Assembly: GCA_002359635.1 (NCBI GenBank)
Contig: DENJ01000102.1
Location: forward strand, 33,373-76,408
Length of the DNA stretch: 43,036 bases
Direction: 5' to 3'
From: Burkholderiales bacterium UBA2647
GTDB lineage: Bacteria; Pseudomonadota; Gammaproteobacteria; Burkholderiales; Burkholderiaceae_E
Positions 23,911-33,200 of this stretch are shown here, in pieces (the first letter of the stretch is position 1; every line of letters begins with the position of its first letter). A program made the position numbers and the translations under genes. The notes under the pieces were generated by a model. That model did no database searches and was not told where the DNA came from. It worked only from the letters and a program-made list of their open reading frames with translations.

Positions 23911-24377
23911 GTCCCCGTCAAAAAAGACTTGCGATGGTAGCCGGCCTCATCACAGCGCTGACCGTTGCGCTCGCGCTGGTCCTTAATGCTTTTCAGAGCA
24001 ATCTCGTTTTCTTTTTCACGCCGAGCCAGGTGGCAAACGGCGAAGCCCCGCAAGGCAAGAGCTTTCGGATCGGTGGTTTGGTTGTTCCCGGATCGCTGCA
24101 GCGTGAGACCGACGGCCTGAAGCTGCAATTTGCGGTCACCGACCAGGCAAAAACGGTGCAAGTGCATTTCCAAGGCATCCTGCCCGATCTGTTCAAAGAA
24201 GGTGCCGGCGTGGTTGCGCAGGGCATGATGCAAGCCGACGGTCGATTTATGGCCAAAGAAGTGCTTGCCAAACATGATGAAAACTACATGCCGCCTGAGG
24301 CTGCAGAGGCTTTGAAAAAGGCTGGGCACCCTGTCGGCGCTCCTCAACAATTCCAGAAAGCGCCGACAAAACCATGA
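23907..24377 (+). CDS. ccmE: Periplasmic haem chaperone CcmE
   Basis: CcmE carries haem covalently from CcmC to CcmF. The 156-residue protein has an N-terminal membrane anchor (about 8-28), an OB-fold domain with FRIGGLVVPGSL and VQVHFQGILPDLFKEG, and the haem-attachment motif AKHDENYMPPE with His123 and Tyr127. This is the classic HxxxY type. ATGA overlaps join it to ccmD and ccmF. Confidence 0.97.
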   Translation: MSPRQKRLAMVAGLITALTVALALVLNAFQSNLVFFFTPSQVANGEAPQGKSFRIGGLVVPGSLQRETDGLKLQFAVTDQAKTVQVHFQGILPDLFKEGAGVVAQGMMQADGRFMAKEVLAKHDENYMPPEAAEALKKAGHPVGAPQQFQKAPTKP

Positions 24378-26371
24378 CCGCCGAACTCGGACATTTGGCC
24401 CTTGCCCTGGCCATGCTTTGTGGCATCTGCCTTGCGGTTTTCCCCAGCCTGGGTGTCTGGCGCCGCGACGCGCGTCTGATGGCGATGGCCACCCCTGCTG
24501 CCTACTGGCAACTCTTGCTGGTCTTGCTGGCTTTCGTCTGTCTGATTGAGAACTTCATCAACCACGACTTCAGCATACAGCTTGTCGCGAGCCACTCCAA
24601 CCGCGACCTACCGTTCTGGTATCGGGTCGCTGCGAGCTGGGGCTCTCACGAGGGCTCCATGCTGTTATGGATTTTAATGCTCGCTGCTTGGACAGCGGCG
24701 CTCGCCGCACTGTCTGGTCATTTGCCGCAGGCCATGCGCGCCAGGGTTTTGGCTGTGCTCGGCGCGGTGAGTATCGGGTTTTATTTGTTTGCCTTGCTCA
24801 CCTCAAACCCCTTTGAGCGGGTGGTTCCCGCCCCCATCAACGGGCGCGATTTGAACCCGCTGCTCCAGGATCCCGGGATGGTTTTTCATCCGCCCCTGCT
24901 CTACATGGGCTACGTTGGCTTTTCGGTCGCCTTCGCTTTTGCGATTGCCGGACTCATCGAAGGACGGTTTGATAGCGCCTGGGCGCGGTGGGTAAGGCCC
25001 TGGACCAATGTGGCGTGGGGCTTTTTGTCGCTGGGTATTTGTTTAGGTTCATTTTGGGCTTATTACGAGCTGGGCTGGGGTGGTTGGTGGTTTTGGGATC
25101 CGGTTGAAAACGCTTCATTCATGCCTTGGCTGACCGGCACTGCCTTGATCCATTCGCTTGCGGTCACCGAAAAACGCGGCAATTTCCGAAGCTGGACCGT
25201 GCTGCTCGCCATCTTGAGCTTCAGCTTGAGCCTTTTGGGCACTTTCCTCGTTCGCTCTGGCGTTTTGACCTCTGTTCATGCTTTTGCGACAGACCCCACG
25301 CGCGGTGTATTCATTCTTATGTTTCTTTGCATCGTCATCGGTGGTTCGTTGAGCCTCTATGCAGCGCGTGCCCACAGCGTGCAAGCAAGCCAGGCCTACA
25401 GCCTGCTGTCGCGCGAGTCCATCTTGCTCGCAAACAATATCCTGATGGTTGTCGCGATGTTTGCAGTTCTGCTTGGAACCCTCTATCCCCTGATTCTCGA
25501 CAGCCTCGATATGGGCAAGATATCGGTAGGCCCACCCTACTTCGATGCTGTCTTCGTGCCCTTGATGCTGCCCGCACTTTTTCTGATGGCCGTGGGGCCG
25601 CTTTCGCGCTGGCGCGATACACCGGTGCTTCCGCTTGCTCAACGGATGCGTTGGGCTTTCGCTGCCAGCCTTGTGATTGCGCTGTTGTTGCCGCTCACAG
25701 CCGACAGCGACTATAAGCCGATGACAGCACTCGGTCTCTTGATGGCCTTTTGGGTGGCAGGAGGCGTCGCGATGGCGGCGTTTGAAAACATGAAAACGCC
25801 ATCTGGCGCTGTTGATCTTTCTCGGCTTGCACTACAGCCCGGTTCTTGGTGGGGCATGCAACTGGCCCACCTTGGCGTTGCTGCTTTCGTACTCGGTGTA
25901 ACACTCGTCAACAGCTATGAAATCGAAATTGAAAAAAAACTCTCACCGGGTGATGTACTCAAGATCGAAGAGGGTCTAAGCCTGCGCTATGCGGAAACAA
26001 CAGCAAGGCAGGGGCCTAACTATGAGGCGATTCAAGTACGCTTTGAATTGATTCGAGATCAGAAGGTTGTTGGCGAATTGCGACCGGAGAAGCGCCGCTA
26101 CAAAGCATCAAACATGGTGATGACAGAAGCGGGAATCAAGCGAAGCGTGCTTGGCGATCTATACATCTCGCTCGGTGAGGCTGTTGATGGCGGATGGGTC
26201 ACCCGCATCCAAAAAAAGCCCGCGGTCAACTGGATCTGGATCGGCGTTGTGATGATTGGATTCGGCGGTTTTTGGGCTGCCGCTGACGCACGCTACAGGC
26301 GACGCCGCGTCAATAGCCTGAGGGCAAGCCCGAGCGATGCGTCAAGCAAGATTGGCAAGGTCTCAGGATGA
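24374..26371 (+). CDS. ccmF: Cytochrome c haem lyase subunit CcmF
   Basis: CcmF transfers haem from CcmE to apocytochrome c. The 665-residue protein is a polytopic membrane protein with the WWD motif WGGWWFWDPVENASFMPWLT (235-254) and family histidines in FHPPLLYMGY (172) and ALIHSLAVTEKRGNF (260). A large C-terminal periplasmic domain contains ARQGPNYEAIQVRFEL and RPEKRRYKASNMVMTEAGI, followed by the last helix. Length is typical. It overlaps ccmE and ccmG by four bases each. Confidence 0.97.
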   Translation: MTAELGHLALALAMLCGICLAVFPSLGVWRRDARLMAMATPAAYWQLLLVLLAFVCLIENFINHDFSIQLVASHSNRDLPFWYRVAASWGSHEGSMLLWILMLAAWTAALAALSGHLPQAMRARVLAVLGAVSIGFYLFALLTSNPFERVVPAPINGRDLNPLLQDPGMVFHPPLLYMGYVGFSVAFAFAIAGLIEGRFDSAWARWVRPWTNVAWGFLSLGICLGSFWAYYELGWGGWWFWDPVENASFMPWLTGTALIHSLAVTEKRGNFRSWTVLLAILSFSLSLLGTFLVRSGVLTSVHAFATDPTRGVFILMFLCIVIGGSLSLYAARAHSVQASQAYSLLSRESILLANNILMVVAMFAVLLGTLYPLILDSLDMGKISVGPPYFDAVFVPLMLPALFLMAVGPLSRWRDTPVLPLAQRMRWAFAASLVIALLLPLTADSDYKPMTALGLLMAFWVAGGVAMAAFENMKTPSGAVDLSRLALQPGSWWGMQLAHLGVAAFVLGVTLVNSYEIEIEKKLSPGDVLKIEEGLSLRYAETTARQGPNYEAIQVRFELIRDQKVVGELRPEKRRYKASNMVMTEAGIKRSVLGDLYISLGEAVDGGWVTRIQKKPAVNWIWIGVVMIGFGGFWAAADARYRRRRVNSLRASPSDASSKIGKVSG

Positions 26372-26910
26372 GTCGTTGGCTCAAGGCGGGATTGCCGCTC
26401 CTGTTTTTTCTCGTCATCGCCTGGTTTCTGCTCAAAGGCCTTGACCGGAATCCACGCGAAATTCCCTCGCCCTTGATCAATCGAGCGGCCCCCGTTGCGG
26501 TGCTGGAAGCGCTTCCACGACTCGATGATCGCGCGCAAGCAATCGCGTTCAAGGATTTGATTGGCCAGGTCTGGCTCTTAAACGTGTGGGGCTCCTGGTG
26601 TAGCGGTTGCCAGATTGAGCATCCCTTACTCAACCGACTTGCAGCAGAGAAGCTGATTCCAATCGTTGGCTTAGCCTGGAAGGATGCGCCGGCGCAATCC
26701 CACGAATGGCTGTCGCGACTGGGCGATCCCTACACCATGGTTGTGATGGATTTGCAGGGAAAAGCAGCCATCGAGTGGGGTGTTTACGGTGCCCCGGAAA
26801 CCTTTTTGATCGATAAGAACAATAAAGTTCGCTACAAGCATGTTGGTCCCTTGAGCCTTGAGATCATCGATAAAGAGTTGCGACCCTTAATCGCCAGCTT
26901 GAAACAATGA
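26368..26910 (+). CDS. ccmG: Thiol:disulfide interchange protein CcmG (DsbE)
   Basis: CcmG keeps the haem-binding cysteines of apocytochrome c reduced. The 180-residue protein has a membrane anchor (about 6-24), the thioredoxin-like active site WGSWCSGCQIEHP (Cys78, Cys81), the GVYGAPETFLID loop with its cis-proline, and KHVGPL near the end. The active-site pair is CSGC, while many family members have a proline or other residues between the cysteines. It belongs to the operon by an ATGA overlap with ccmF. Confidence 0.94.
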   Translation: MSRWLKAGLPLLFFLVIAWFLLKGLDRNPREIPSPLINRAAPVAVLEALPRLDDRAQAIAFKDLIGQVWLLNVWGSWCSGCQIEHPLLNRLAAEKLIPIVGLAWKDAPAQSHEWLSRLGDPYTMVVMDLQGKAAIEWGVYGAPETFLIDKNNKVRYKHVGPLSLEIIDKELRPLIASLKQ

Positions 26911-26998
26911 CGCTGTCAGCATCAACCGACGGAACCTGCCTTTCCCTAGACAGCTTTGAGCGCAAGATGAGCATCCCAATCCGTGAAGGGGCAAATCG

Positions 26999-27433
26999 AT
27001 GAGCCAGGCGCTACCTAACCCCTTACCACCTGTGGCGCTCGATGAGACTCAGCAGCAGCGTCTGCGCAGGCTCTACGCCGAGATACGCTGCCTCGTCTGC
27101 CAGAACCAGAGTCTTGCCGATTCGGCTGCAGATCTTGCCGTCGACTTGCGGCATGAGGTGCAAACTCAAATTGCCAAAGGCTCAACAGATGACCAAATCA
27201 AAGGTTGGCTCGTCGAGCGCTACGGCGACTTTGTGCTCTACAAACCGCAAATGCAGGCGAGCACCGCCATTTTGTGGGGAGGGCCTTTTGTTAGCCTGGC
27301 GGCCGGGGCGATAATCTGGAAACTTGTGCAGCGGCGACGATCGCTTTCCCCGTCGCAGCGTCAAGTCAGTGCTGACCAGCTTCGCCGCGCCAAGCAACTG
27401 CTTGTTGCCGACGATGATCAGAAAGGTAGTTAG
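26999..27433 (+). CDS. ccmH: Cytochrome c maturation protein CcmH, apparently without a signal peptide
   Basis: CcmH presents a reduced LRCxxCQ motif that reduces or binds the apocytochrome in the haem-ligation complex. The 144-residue protein has EIRCLVCQNQSLADSAADLAVDLR with Cys31 and Cys34, followed by VERYGDFVLYKP and a C-terminal membrane helix (about 87-105). Known CcmH proteins start with a cleaved signal peptide that places the motif in the periplasm. Here the protein starts MSQALPNPLPPVALDETQQQ, which is not hydrophobic. An in-frame TGA at 26984-26986 rules out an upstream extension. The 88 bases after ccmG code for no hydrophobic segment in any forward frame. Confidence 0.88.
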   Translation: MSQALPNPLPPVALDETQQQRLRRLYAEIRCLVCQNQSLADSAADLAVDLRHEVQTQIAKGSTDDQIKGWLVERYGDFVLYKPQMQASTAILWGGPFVSLAAGAIIWKLVQRRRSLSPSQRQVSADQLRRAKQLLVADDDQKGS

Positions 27434-27436
27434 GCC

Positions 27437-28159
27437 ATGAATACGGAAAACAGACGCGACCCTTCATCATCACTTGAGCCCATCGGGGCGTCAGGGATTG
27501 ATTTGCCGAATCTCGATCAGACCACGACGGCCCGGCAGCCGGCAAGGCGACGCTACCTGTCCGTACTGTCTACGGGCGCCTTGGGGTCGCTTATCGGTCT
27601 TGCAGGCTGTGCAAGCCCCCAACTTGCGCTCGAGTGGCACGACAATGCGATCAAGCCAGCGCCTGCGAGCAAAATCATCGTCCTCGCCCAACACCCTGAT
27701 GCGGTGATTGCCAGGGTGAGCGAAGACTTAATGAGTGAAGCAATCGACAAAATCGGCGTTGCAGCGGTTGCCGGATGGCGCCTCTTACCTGATCGCAATG
27801 CGCCGCCGGATGAGCAAACCCTGAAACTCGTGGTGACCCAGGCGCAGGCAAGCCACGTCCTCTTGCTTCAAGCCATGCCGCCCCAACAGCGTCAACAGCT
27901 TGCGCCGGTGAGCCACGGCGGCCTAGGCTATTGGGGCCCTTATCGACGCTGGTACGGCACCACAGTTTGGACGCAAGTATCGGTCACAACCATCACCACG
28001 TCGGCAAGCCTTTATGACGCGGCAAGCAATCGGATGCTATGGGGCGCAAGTCATGTGAGCAGCCAAGCCTACGGACTGCGTCCTGAACTCGAAACCATGG
28101 TGCAGGCTTTCTTGGCCGGACTTCAGAGCCGGCAGTGGCTGCCCGGCGCCGGACGTTAA
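27437..28159 (+). CDS. Predicted lipoprotein of unknown function with twin-arginine-like signal
   Basis: I do not recognise the family. The 240-residue product has a polar N-terminus of about 35 residues, then ARRRYLSVLSTGALGSLIGL and a lipobox LAGC with Cys58. The RRRYLS run resembles the Tat motif (RR-x-F-L-K), so Tat export of a lipoprotein is possible. The mature part has an alpha/beta look (KIIVLAQHPDAVIARVSEDL, LKLVVTQAQASHVLLLQA) and an aromatic/glycine segment, GGLGYWGPYRRWYGTT. It starts three bases after the ccmH stop and may be cotranscribed with the cytochrome genes. Its stop overlaps the convergent CoA-transferase stop. Confidence 0.7.
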   Translation: MNTENRRDPSSSLEPIGASGIDLPNLDQTTTARQPARRRYLSVLSTGALGSLIGLAGCASPQLALEWHDNAIKPAPASKIIVLAQHPDAVIARVSEDLMSEAIDKIGVAAVAGWRLLPDRNAPPDEQTLKLVVTQAQASHVLLLQAMPPQQRQQLAPVSHGGLGYWGPYRRWYGTTVWTQVSVTTITTSASLYDAASNRMLWGASHVSSQAYGLRPELETMVQAFLAGLQSRQWLPGAGR

Positions 28160-28797
28160 ACCATCAGTGTCGCTGCTGTTTTGCTCTGAACCAGATCGGG
28201 CGAAACACCCTCGGCACACTCGATCAGCTTCAAGCCCTCGGGGCTGACGTCAATGACTGCAAGGTCGGTAATGATGCGGTTCACCACGCTCCGCCCGGTC
28301 AGCGGCAAGGAGCATTGTTCTAAAATCTTTAGATCTTCGCCGCCATCTTTGCGCTTGGCCGTGTGCTCCATCAAGACAAGCACACGCCCCACACCGGCAA
28401 CCAGATCCATTGCGCCGCCCATGCCCTTCACCATCTTGCCAGGGATCATCCAGTTGGCAAGATCGCCCTTCGTGCTGACTTGCATCGCACCCAGGATCGC
28501 AAGATTGATCTTGCCCCCACGGATCATGGCAAATGAATCAGCTGATGAAAAAATCGCTGATCCAGGCAGCGTGGTCACGGTTTGCTTACCCGCGTTAATC
28601 ATGTCGGGGTCGACCTCACTGTCGCGCGGAAAGGGTCCGATGCCGAGAAGCCCATTTTCGCTTTGCAGCCATACCTCCATGCCGTCGGGAACATGGTTAG
28701 CGACCAGCGTCGGCAAACCGATACCAAGGTTGACGTAAAAACCATCCTGCAGTTCCTGCGCTGCCCGCGCAGCCATCTCATCGCGTGTCCAGGCCAT
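28156..28797 (-). CDS. scoB: 3-oxoacid CoA-transferase, beta subunit
   Basis: With the alpha subunit this enzyme moves CoA from succinyl-CoA to a 3-oxoacid such as acetoacetate. The 213-residue protein shows QDGFYVNLGIGLPTLVANHV and the active-site segment LQSENGLLGIGP, in which Glu47 forms the CoA-thioester intermediate; GKMVKGMGGAMDLVAG also matches the family. The ATG at 28797 has an AGGAGG site upstream. Substrate is not decidable; the 3-oxoadipate (PcaIJ) transferase is closely related, but no catechol-pathway gene lies nearby. It follows the alpha subunit by 19 bases. Confidence 0.9.
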   Translation of the reverse strand: MAWTRDEMAARAAQELQDGFYVNLGIGLPTLVANHVPDGMEVWLQSENGLLGIGPFPRDSEVDPDMINAGKQTVTTLPGSAIFSSADSFAMIRGGKINLAILGAMQVSTKGDLANWMIPGKMVKGMGGAMDLVAGVGRVLVLMEHTAKRKDGGEDLKILEQCSLPLTGRSVVNRIITDLAVIDVSPEGLKLIECAEGVSPDLVQSKTAATLMV

Positions 28798-28816
28798 GCT
28801 CGCCTCCTTGTGCTGA

Positions 28817-29515
28817 CTAGTCCGGACGGGTCGTCCGTTGCTCGATACGTTTTTCCGGCGTTTGGTTAAGCACAATCCGGTGCACGAAAATGCCGGGCAG
28901 GTGAATCTGATCCGGGTCGAGTTCACCCGTTTCCACCAGATGCTCAACCTCGACCACGGTGATGCGACCCGCCATCGCCACGTTGGGGTTGAAGTTTCGA
29001 GCCGTGCGGCGAAACAGCAGATTCCCTGCCCGATCTGCGGTATGCGCCTTCACCAGCGAAAGATCGGGCACCAGCGATCGCTCGAGGATGTAGTCCTGGC
29101 CGTCGAATTGCTTGATCTCTTTGCCTTCTGCCACCAAGGTGCCAACACCGGTGCGGGTAAAAAAACCGGGGATGCCTGCTCCCCCTGCACGCAGCTTTTC
29201 AGCGAGGGTTCCCTGCGGTGTGAATTCAAGCTCGAGTTCGCCAGCAAGGTATTGCCGCTCGAACTCTTTGTTCTCGCCCACATAACTCGCAATCATTTTG
29301 CGAATTTGACGGGTTGCCAGCAATTGCCCAAGACCGAAGCCATCGACGCCTGCATTGTTTGAAATCGCTGTGAGGTCGCGCACACCAAGATCACGAATCG
29401 CTGCAATCAACGCTTCCGGTATGCCGCATAAGCCAAAGCCGCCCACAGCGATCATTTGCCCGTCTCGCACAATGTCCTCGAGCGCCGCTTTCGCGCTCGG
29501 ATAGAGCTTATTCAT
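28817..29515 (-). CDS. scoA: 3-oxoacid CoA-transferase, alpha subunit
   Basis: This is the CoA-binding partner of the beta subunit. The 232-residue protein has the family-1 signature VGGFGLCGIPEALIAA near residues 24-39, followed by ISNNAGVDGFGLGQLL, KMIASYVGENKEFERQY, GGAGIPGFFTRTGVGT and KAHTADRAGNLLFR. Length is typical. Two partners in this order and close spacing make a complete heteromeric enzyme likely. A ketone-body or polyhydroxybutyrate role would suit the acyl-CoA oxidation genes elsewhere in the window, but this is inference. Confidence 0.92.
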   Translation of the reverse strand: MNKLYPSAKAALEDIVRDGQMIAVGGFGLCGIPEALIAAIRDLGVRDLTAISNNAGVDGFGLGQLLATRQIRKMIASYVGENKEFERQYLAGELELEFTPQGTLAEKLRAGGAGIPGFFTRTGVGTLVAEGKEIKQFDGQDYILERSLVPDLSLVKAHTADRAGNLLFRRTARNFNPNVAMAGRITVVEVEHLVETGELDPDQIHLPGIFVHRIVLNQTPEKRIEQRTTRPD

Positions 29516-29581
29516 GAAACACTCCCGGAATTGATGTGAGATTGTAGCCTGGGTGAGCGCGAGCTAGAGGTTTATGACCGC

Positions 29582-29665
29582 GGTGCGCTCAACCCAATGA
29601 AGGCGCCGAAGCCAAGGGAGGGCTCAACCCGATGAAGGTGCCGAAGCCCACGGTTCGCTCAACCC
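29582..29665. repeat. 35-bp tandem repeat across the 3' end of the 178-residue gene
   Basis: Copies lie at 29582-29616 and 29617-29651 (29 of 35 bases equal), with a third partial copy at 29652-29665. All share GCTCAACCC at a 35-base period. The stop codon of the minus-strand gene (29624-29626) lies inside the second copy. As 35 is not a multiple of three, the duplication could have changed the frame and set the present C-terminus. Confidence 0.8.
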
Positions 29666-30160
29666 CCATCCCGCACCACGCTGGACATGCCAGATCATGC
29701 GCAAGACCCTGTGCGCATCGGCCCGACTGCCGGAAAAGTGCAAACTGCGCTGAGGGCCGTCAAATTGAAACCCTACCGCGCGTTCGTCTGCCGAAACATG
29801 GACACGGCGCAGCAAGCCTTCTGATTGTGGACTTGCCTGCATGGCAGCGGGATGCTGCTCTCGCGCGGCGTCATCATCGAGCGGCGGGCTTGTTTCCATG
29901 GCGAGTTCATGTTCGATCCGAAGCTGGCGTTGGCGCGCCTCCTGGTCATTCGTGTGGCGTGCTTCCTGGCCCATGACATTGGGGGGCATCTGAAACGTGC
30001 GCCCGAGCAATTCCCAGGCCTGCGGTAGCAGTTGCTGCAAGACACGTCGCGTCAGCCAAAGCTGAACCGCACCGTCGTGATCGGTACCCAAACGAAGCCA
30101 TAAACGATCTTCGGAGTCGCTGAAACCAACCGTGAGGGTCCTGGCTTCGAGCATGACCAT
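29624..30160 (-). CDS. Uncharacterised 178-residue protein downstream of the giant coiled-coil gene
   Basis: I do not recognise this protein. It opens MVMLEARTLTVGFSDSEDRL and continues with alternating hydrophobic strands (LWLRLGTDHDGAVQLWLTRR) and a helix (QQLLPQAWELLGRTF). A polar central region is rich in Gln, Glu and Arg. A second predicted beta-rich part follows (LLRRVHVSADERAVGFQFD, RSLHFSGSRADAHRVLRMIW). There is no signal peptide or membrane segment, so it is probably cytoplasmic. It begins 50 bases after the stop of the giant gene on the same strand and may be cotranscribed with it. The ATG at 30154, two codons later, is an alternative start. A 35-bp tandem repeat covers its C-terminal codons. 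Confidence 0.65.
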   Translation of the reverse strand: MVMLEARTLTVGFSDSEDRLWLRLGTDHDGAVQLWLTRRVLQQLLPQAWELLGRTFQMPPNVMGQEARHTNDQEARQRQLRIEHELAMETSPPLDDDAAREQHPAAMQASPQSEGLLRRVHVSADERAVGFQFDGPQRSLHFSGSRADAHRVLRMIWHVQRGAGWGLSEPWASAPSSG

Positions 30161-30210
30161 AGCCCTGTGTTGACCGATTGGCTAGGATGAGGCGTTGAGA
30201 TCGAGCGCGC

Positions 30211-33200
30211 TTAACGCTCGAGTTTGGATTCAATCCGCGATAGCATGCTGCGCAGTTCGGACATTTCACTGTGCATCATCTGTATCTCGGACTGCAGGCG
30301 CTGTGCGCGATCCTCTAGTTTGGCATTCGATGCGCTCACCGAATTTAAACGTTCCAAGAGCGTGTTCACCATCATGCTCGATAACTCGCCCGCTTTGACC
30401 AAGGGTTCAACATCGCGACGAATCACCGAGACCGCCTCAACAATATGCTGTTCTTTCACCGACTCGGCACGCGATTGCTCGACCTGCGATGAAAGCACGT
30501 CGAGCTTTGAGAAAGCATTCTCAAGCCCTTGAAGTCCGGCACGAATTCTTGTGACCTGATCTTCAACCTTGCCCGTACTCAACCCGAGGGTACGCAATCG
30601 CTCTGACACTGTCTCGATCTCATTGCTGCGCGCAAGCGGCCCGAATTCACGGCGCATCTCGCTCATCGCCTGATCGAGATGTCTTGGCTTGAGGGCTTCA
30701 GCACGCATCGATTCGCTCAGTCCCATCACCGCATCGACACGCTGCAGACTCTGGTCAACCCGCTCGGTCAGACGATCGGTGTGAGCGCGCAACTCGTTGA
30801 GTTGCGTTGCAGCCATGTCGCTCGGCGGAACGAGTCGATCCTGCAAGTCCCCGATGGCTGTGCGCATTCTGTCTTCGAGAGCACTAAGACCGGAGTCACG
30901 CACAACGCCGTAAAGTTCCCGCCGAATATCAGAAACGGCCTGCTCGATGGCGAGGGAAACCAGCGACTGAAGCCTGCCTTGCGCGTCTTCAGTACGTTCT
31001 GCAAGCTTGTCTTGCTGTGACAGCATCCCCATCACCCTGTCGAGCACCGTATCGAGGCCGGCGCCAAGGCGCTCCTGCAGGGCATTGACAAGATTCGTGA
31101 CCCGCTCAAGACCGATGTTCTGATCGCTGATCCGCGTGCGCAAGGTATCGGTGCGGACACTTTCCAAAGCAGCAGTCAGATGGTCGAGCTTACCCATTGC
31201 CGCTTCGCTTCGCTCGCTTAGTTTTTCAGTCACCAGCGAGATGCCGAACAACCGACTGTTGCCACTTTCGACCAGACCCGACAATTCATCCTTCACCGAA
31301 ATGAGTGCGGAGCCAAGCTGGTCTTTGGACATACCAAACTTCGCCGACATTCGGTCCTGTAGGGTTTGCAAATCGATGTTCCGAGGTACGGATTCAAGTT
31401 CGCGTCGGACGTCGGCCACCACCTGTTCGATATGGCGGGGGCGCAGCATGTCCGTGCGCAATTGATCCAGGAGCGGCTGCAAGGCCTCTAATTGCATGAA
31501 ACCGCGCTCACTTCGCGTCACGATTTGCTCAAGCGACTGATCAAAGCGCTCGGTAAGCGCATTGGTAAGCTGCTCCTGTAGCTGACGAACATCGTTAAAC
31601 TCAGCACTAAGACTGCGCTGTGCGTCAGCGTTGAGCTGACGAATCAACTGCTCGGTTTTTTCTTGAAGACTGTTCTGAAGGGATTGAACCTGCGTGTGAT
31701 TCTGATCCTGTAATTGCTTGAGAATCGTGAAGTGTTGCCGTTGTAAGCTTTGGATTTGCTCATGCAAATCCCGCTCGAGCAGCTCAGATTGCTGATGCTG
31801 ACTCTCCGACAGTCCAATCAAGGTCTCGTGATTGCGCCGAATAAGAGTTTGCGCCTGCTCGAACCATTGTTGCTGGGATCGCTGACCGACTTCGTGGTAC
31901 TGAGTCTGCTGGTCGCGCTGCTTCTCGAAGAGCTGGTTTTGCAGCTGAAGTAGTTTGTTGTAGCGGTCCTGCCCCGCATCGAGCACTTGTCGAAGGCCCT
32001 CACGCTGTCCGGTGGAAAGGCTCTCATGACCACCTTGCAGAAGGTCGACAAGTTCGCGCTGGCGTTGCTTGGTCGTTTCTTCAAGTTGAACTTGATATCC
32101 AACCTGTAACTCTTTGAGTTGATTAATACTTTGGTTGATCAAGTCGGCCCGCGCAAGTGGCGACGTTGCCTTCTCAAGATTCTGTATGAGCTGAGAAATG
32201 CTTAGGCGCAACAGGTCGTCTTGCTGGGCTGCGCGGTTGAGCAAATCCTCTCGGAGCAGGCTCTGCTGACGGATTCCCTCTTCGATCCGTTCAGCAATCT
32301 GCTGGCTGACGGTAATCTCAAGTACCTGCAAACGCTGCAAATGCTGCTCAATCAGGGTCTGCAGCGCACCCGACATCTGCTGCAATCGACCCAGATCGGT
32401 TGCAATCAGTTTCGTGCTCTTCTCGGCATAGGCCTGCGTCGAAAGCGGCTGGAAGCGCGCATCGAGTGACTCAATGAAGGCGTTGAAGTCGACGTTTTTC
32501 AACGACTCCTGATGCAATTGCTCGATATAAGGACCCAGCGTGTCGATGCGTGCAATCGACGACGCAAAGGTCTGAAAACTCGCCTGCAGTCGAACAATTT
32601 GATCCTCAAGTTGCTGACTACGCCGGCTGTCGGACTGCAGCTTCTCTGCTGTTTGCGCAAGGGACTGGATCTGACCGCCAAAACCTGCTACATCGCTGGC
32701 TAAGCGTTCGATCCGACCGATCGAACGGGATAAAGAGGTCAGTTGTTCAGAGGAGCGGCGAAACGCCAGCGAGGTCTTGGCAAGTTCGGCAAAATTCTCC
32801 CGCATGGAAGCCTGGCCGCCCGTGATCTTCTCGATATGGTTCAGAAAGTTCTTGTCGAGGCCCTCCAGCGAGACTGTCAGCGATTGCAAAAGCGTTGCCG
32901 TCTGTTCTTGCAATTGGCTGAGAATCTCCGAGAGCGAACGCTGCTGAAGCACGCTGATTTCGCGAACTTCAGACAGGCTGTGCGCCAGATTCGTTTGCAA
33001 GGCATCCCGCGTGTGCTGCAAATCGCTGTTGATCTCGCGGGCGAGATTGCCCATATCAGAGCGCAGCACGGTAGCCTCACGCTGCTGTCCCTGCTCGATC
33101 CTGATGGCTGTCAGACTCACATCATCCAGCAACTTCGTCAAACGTTCGCTCGCAAGCTGCTGATGCCCAGCGAGTTGAACCGCAACCGAATCCAATCCGG

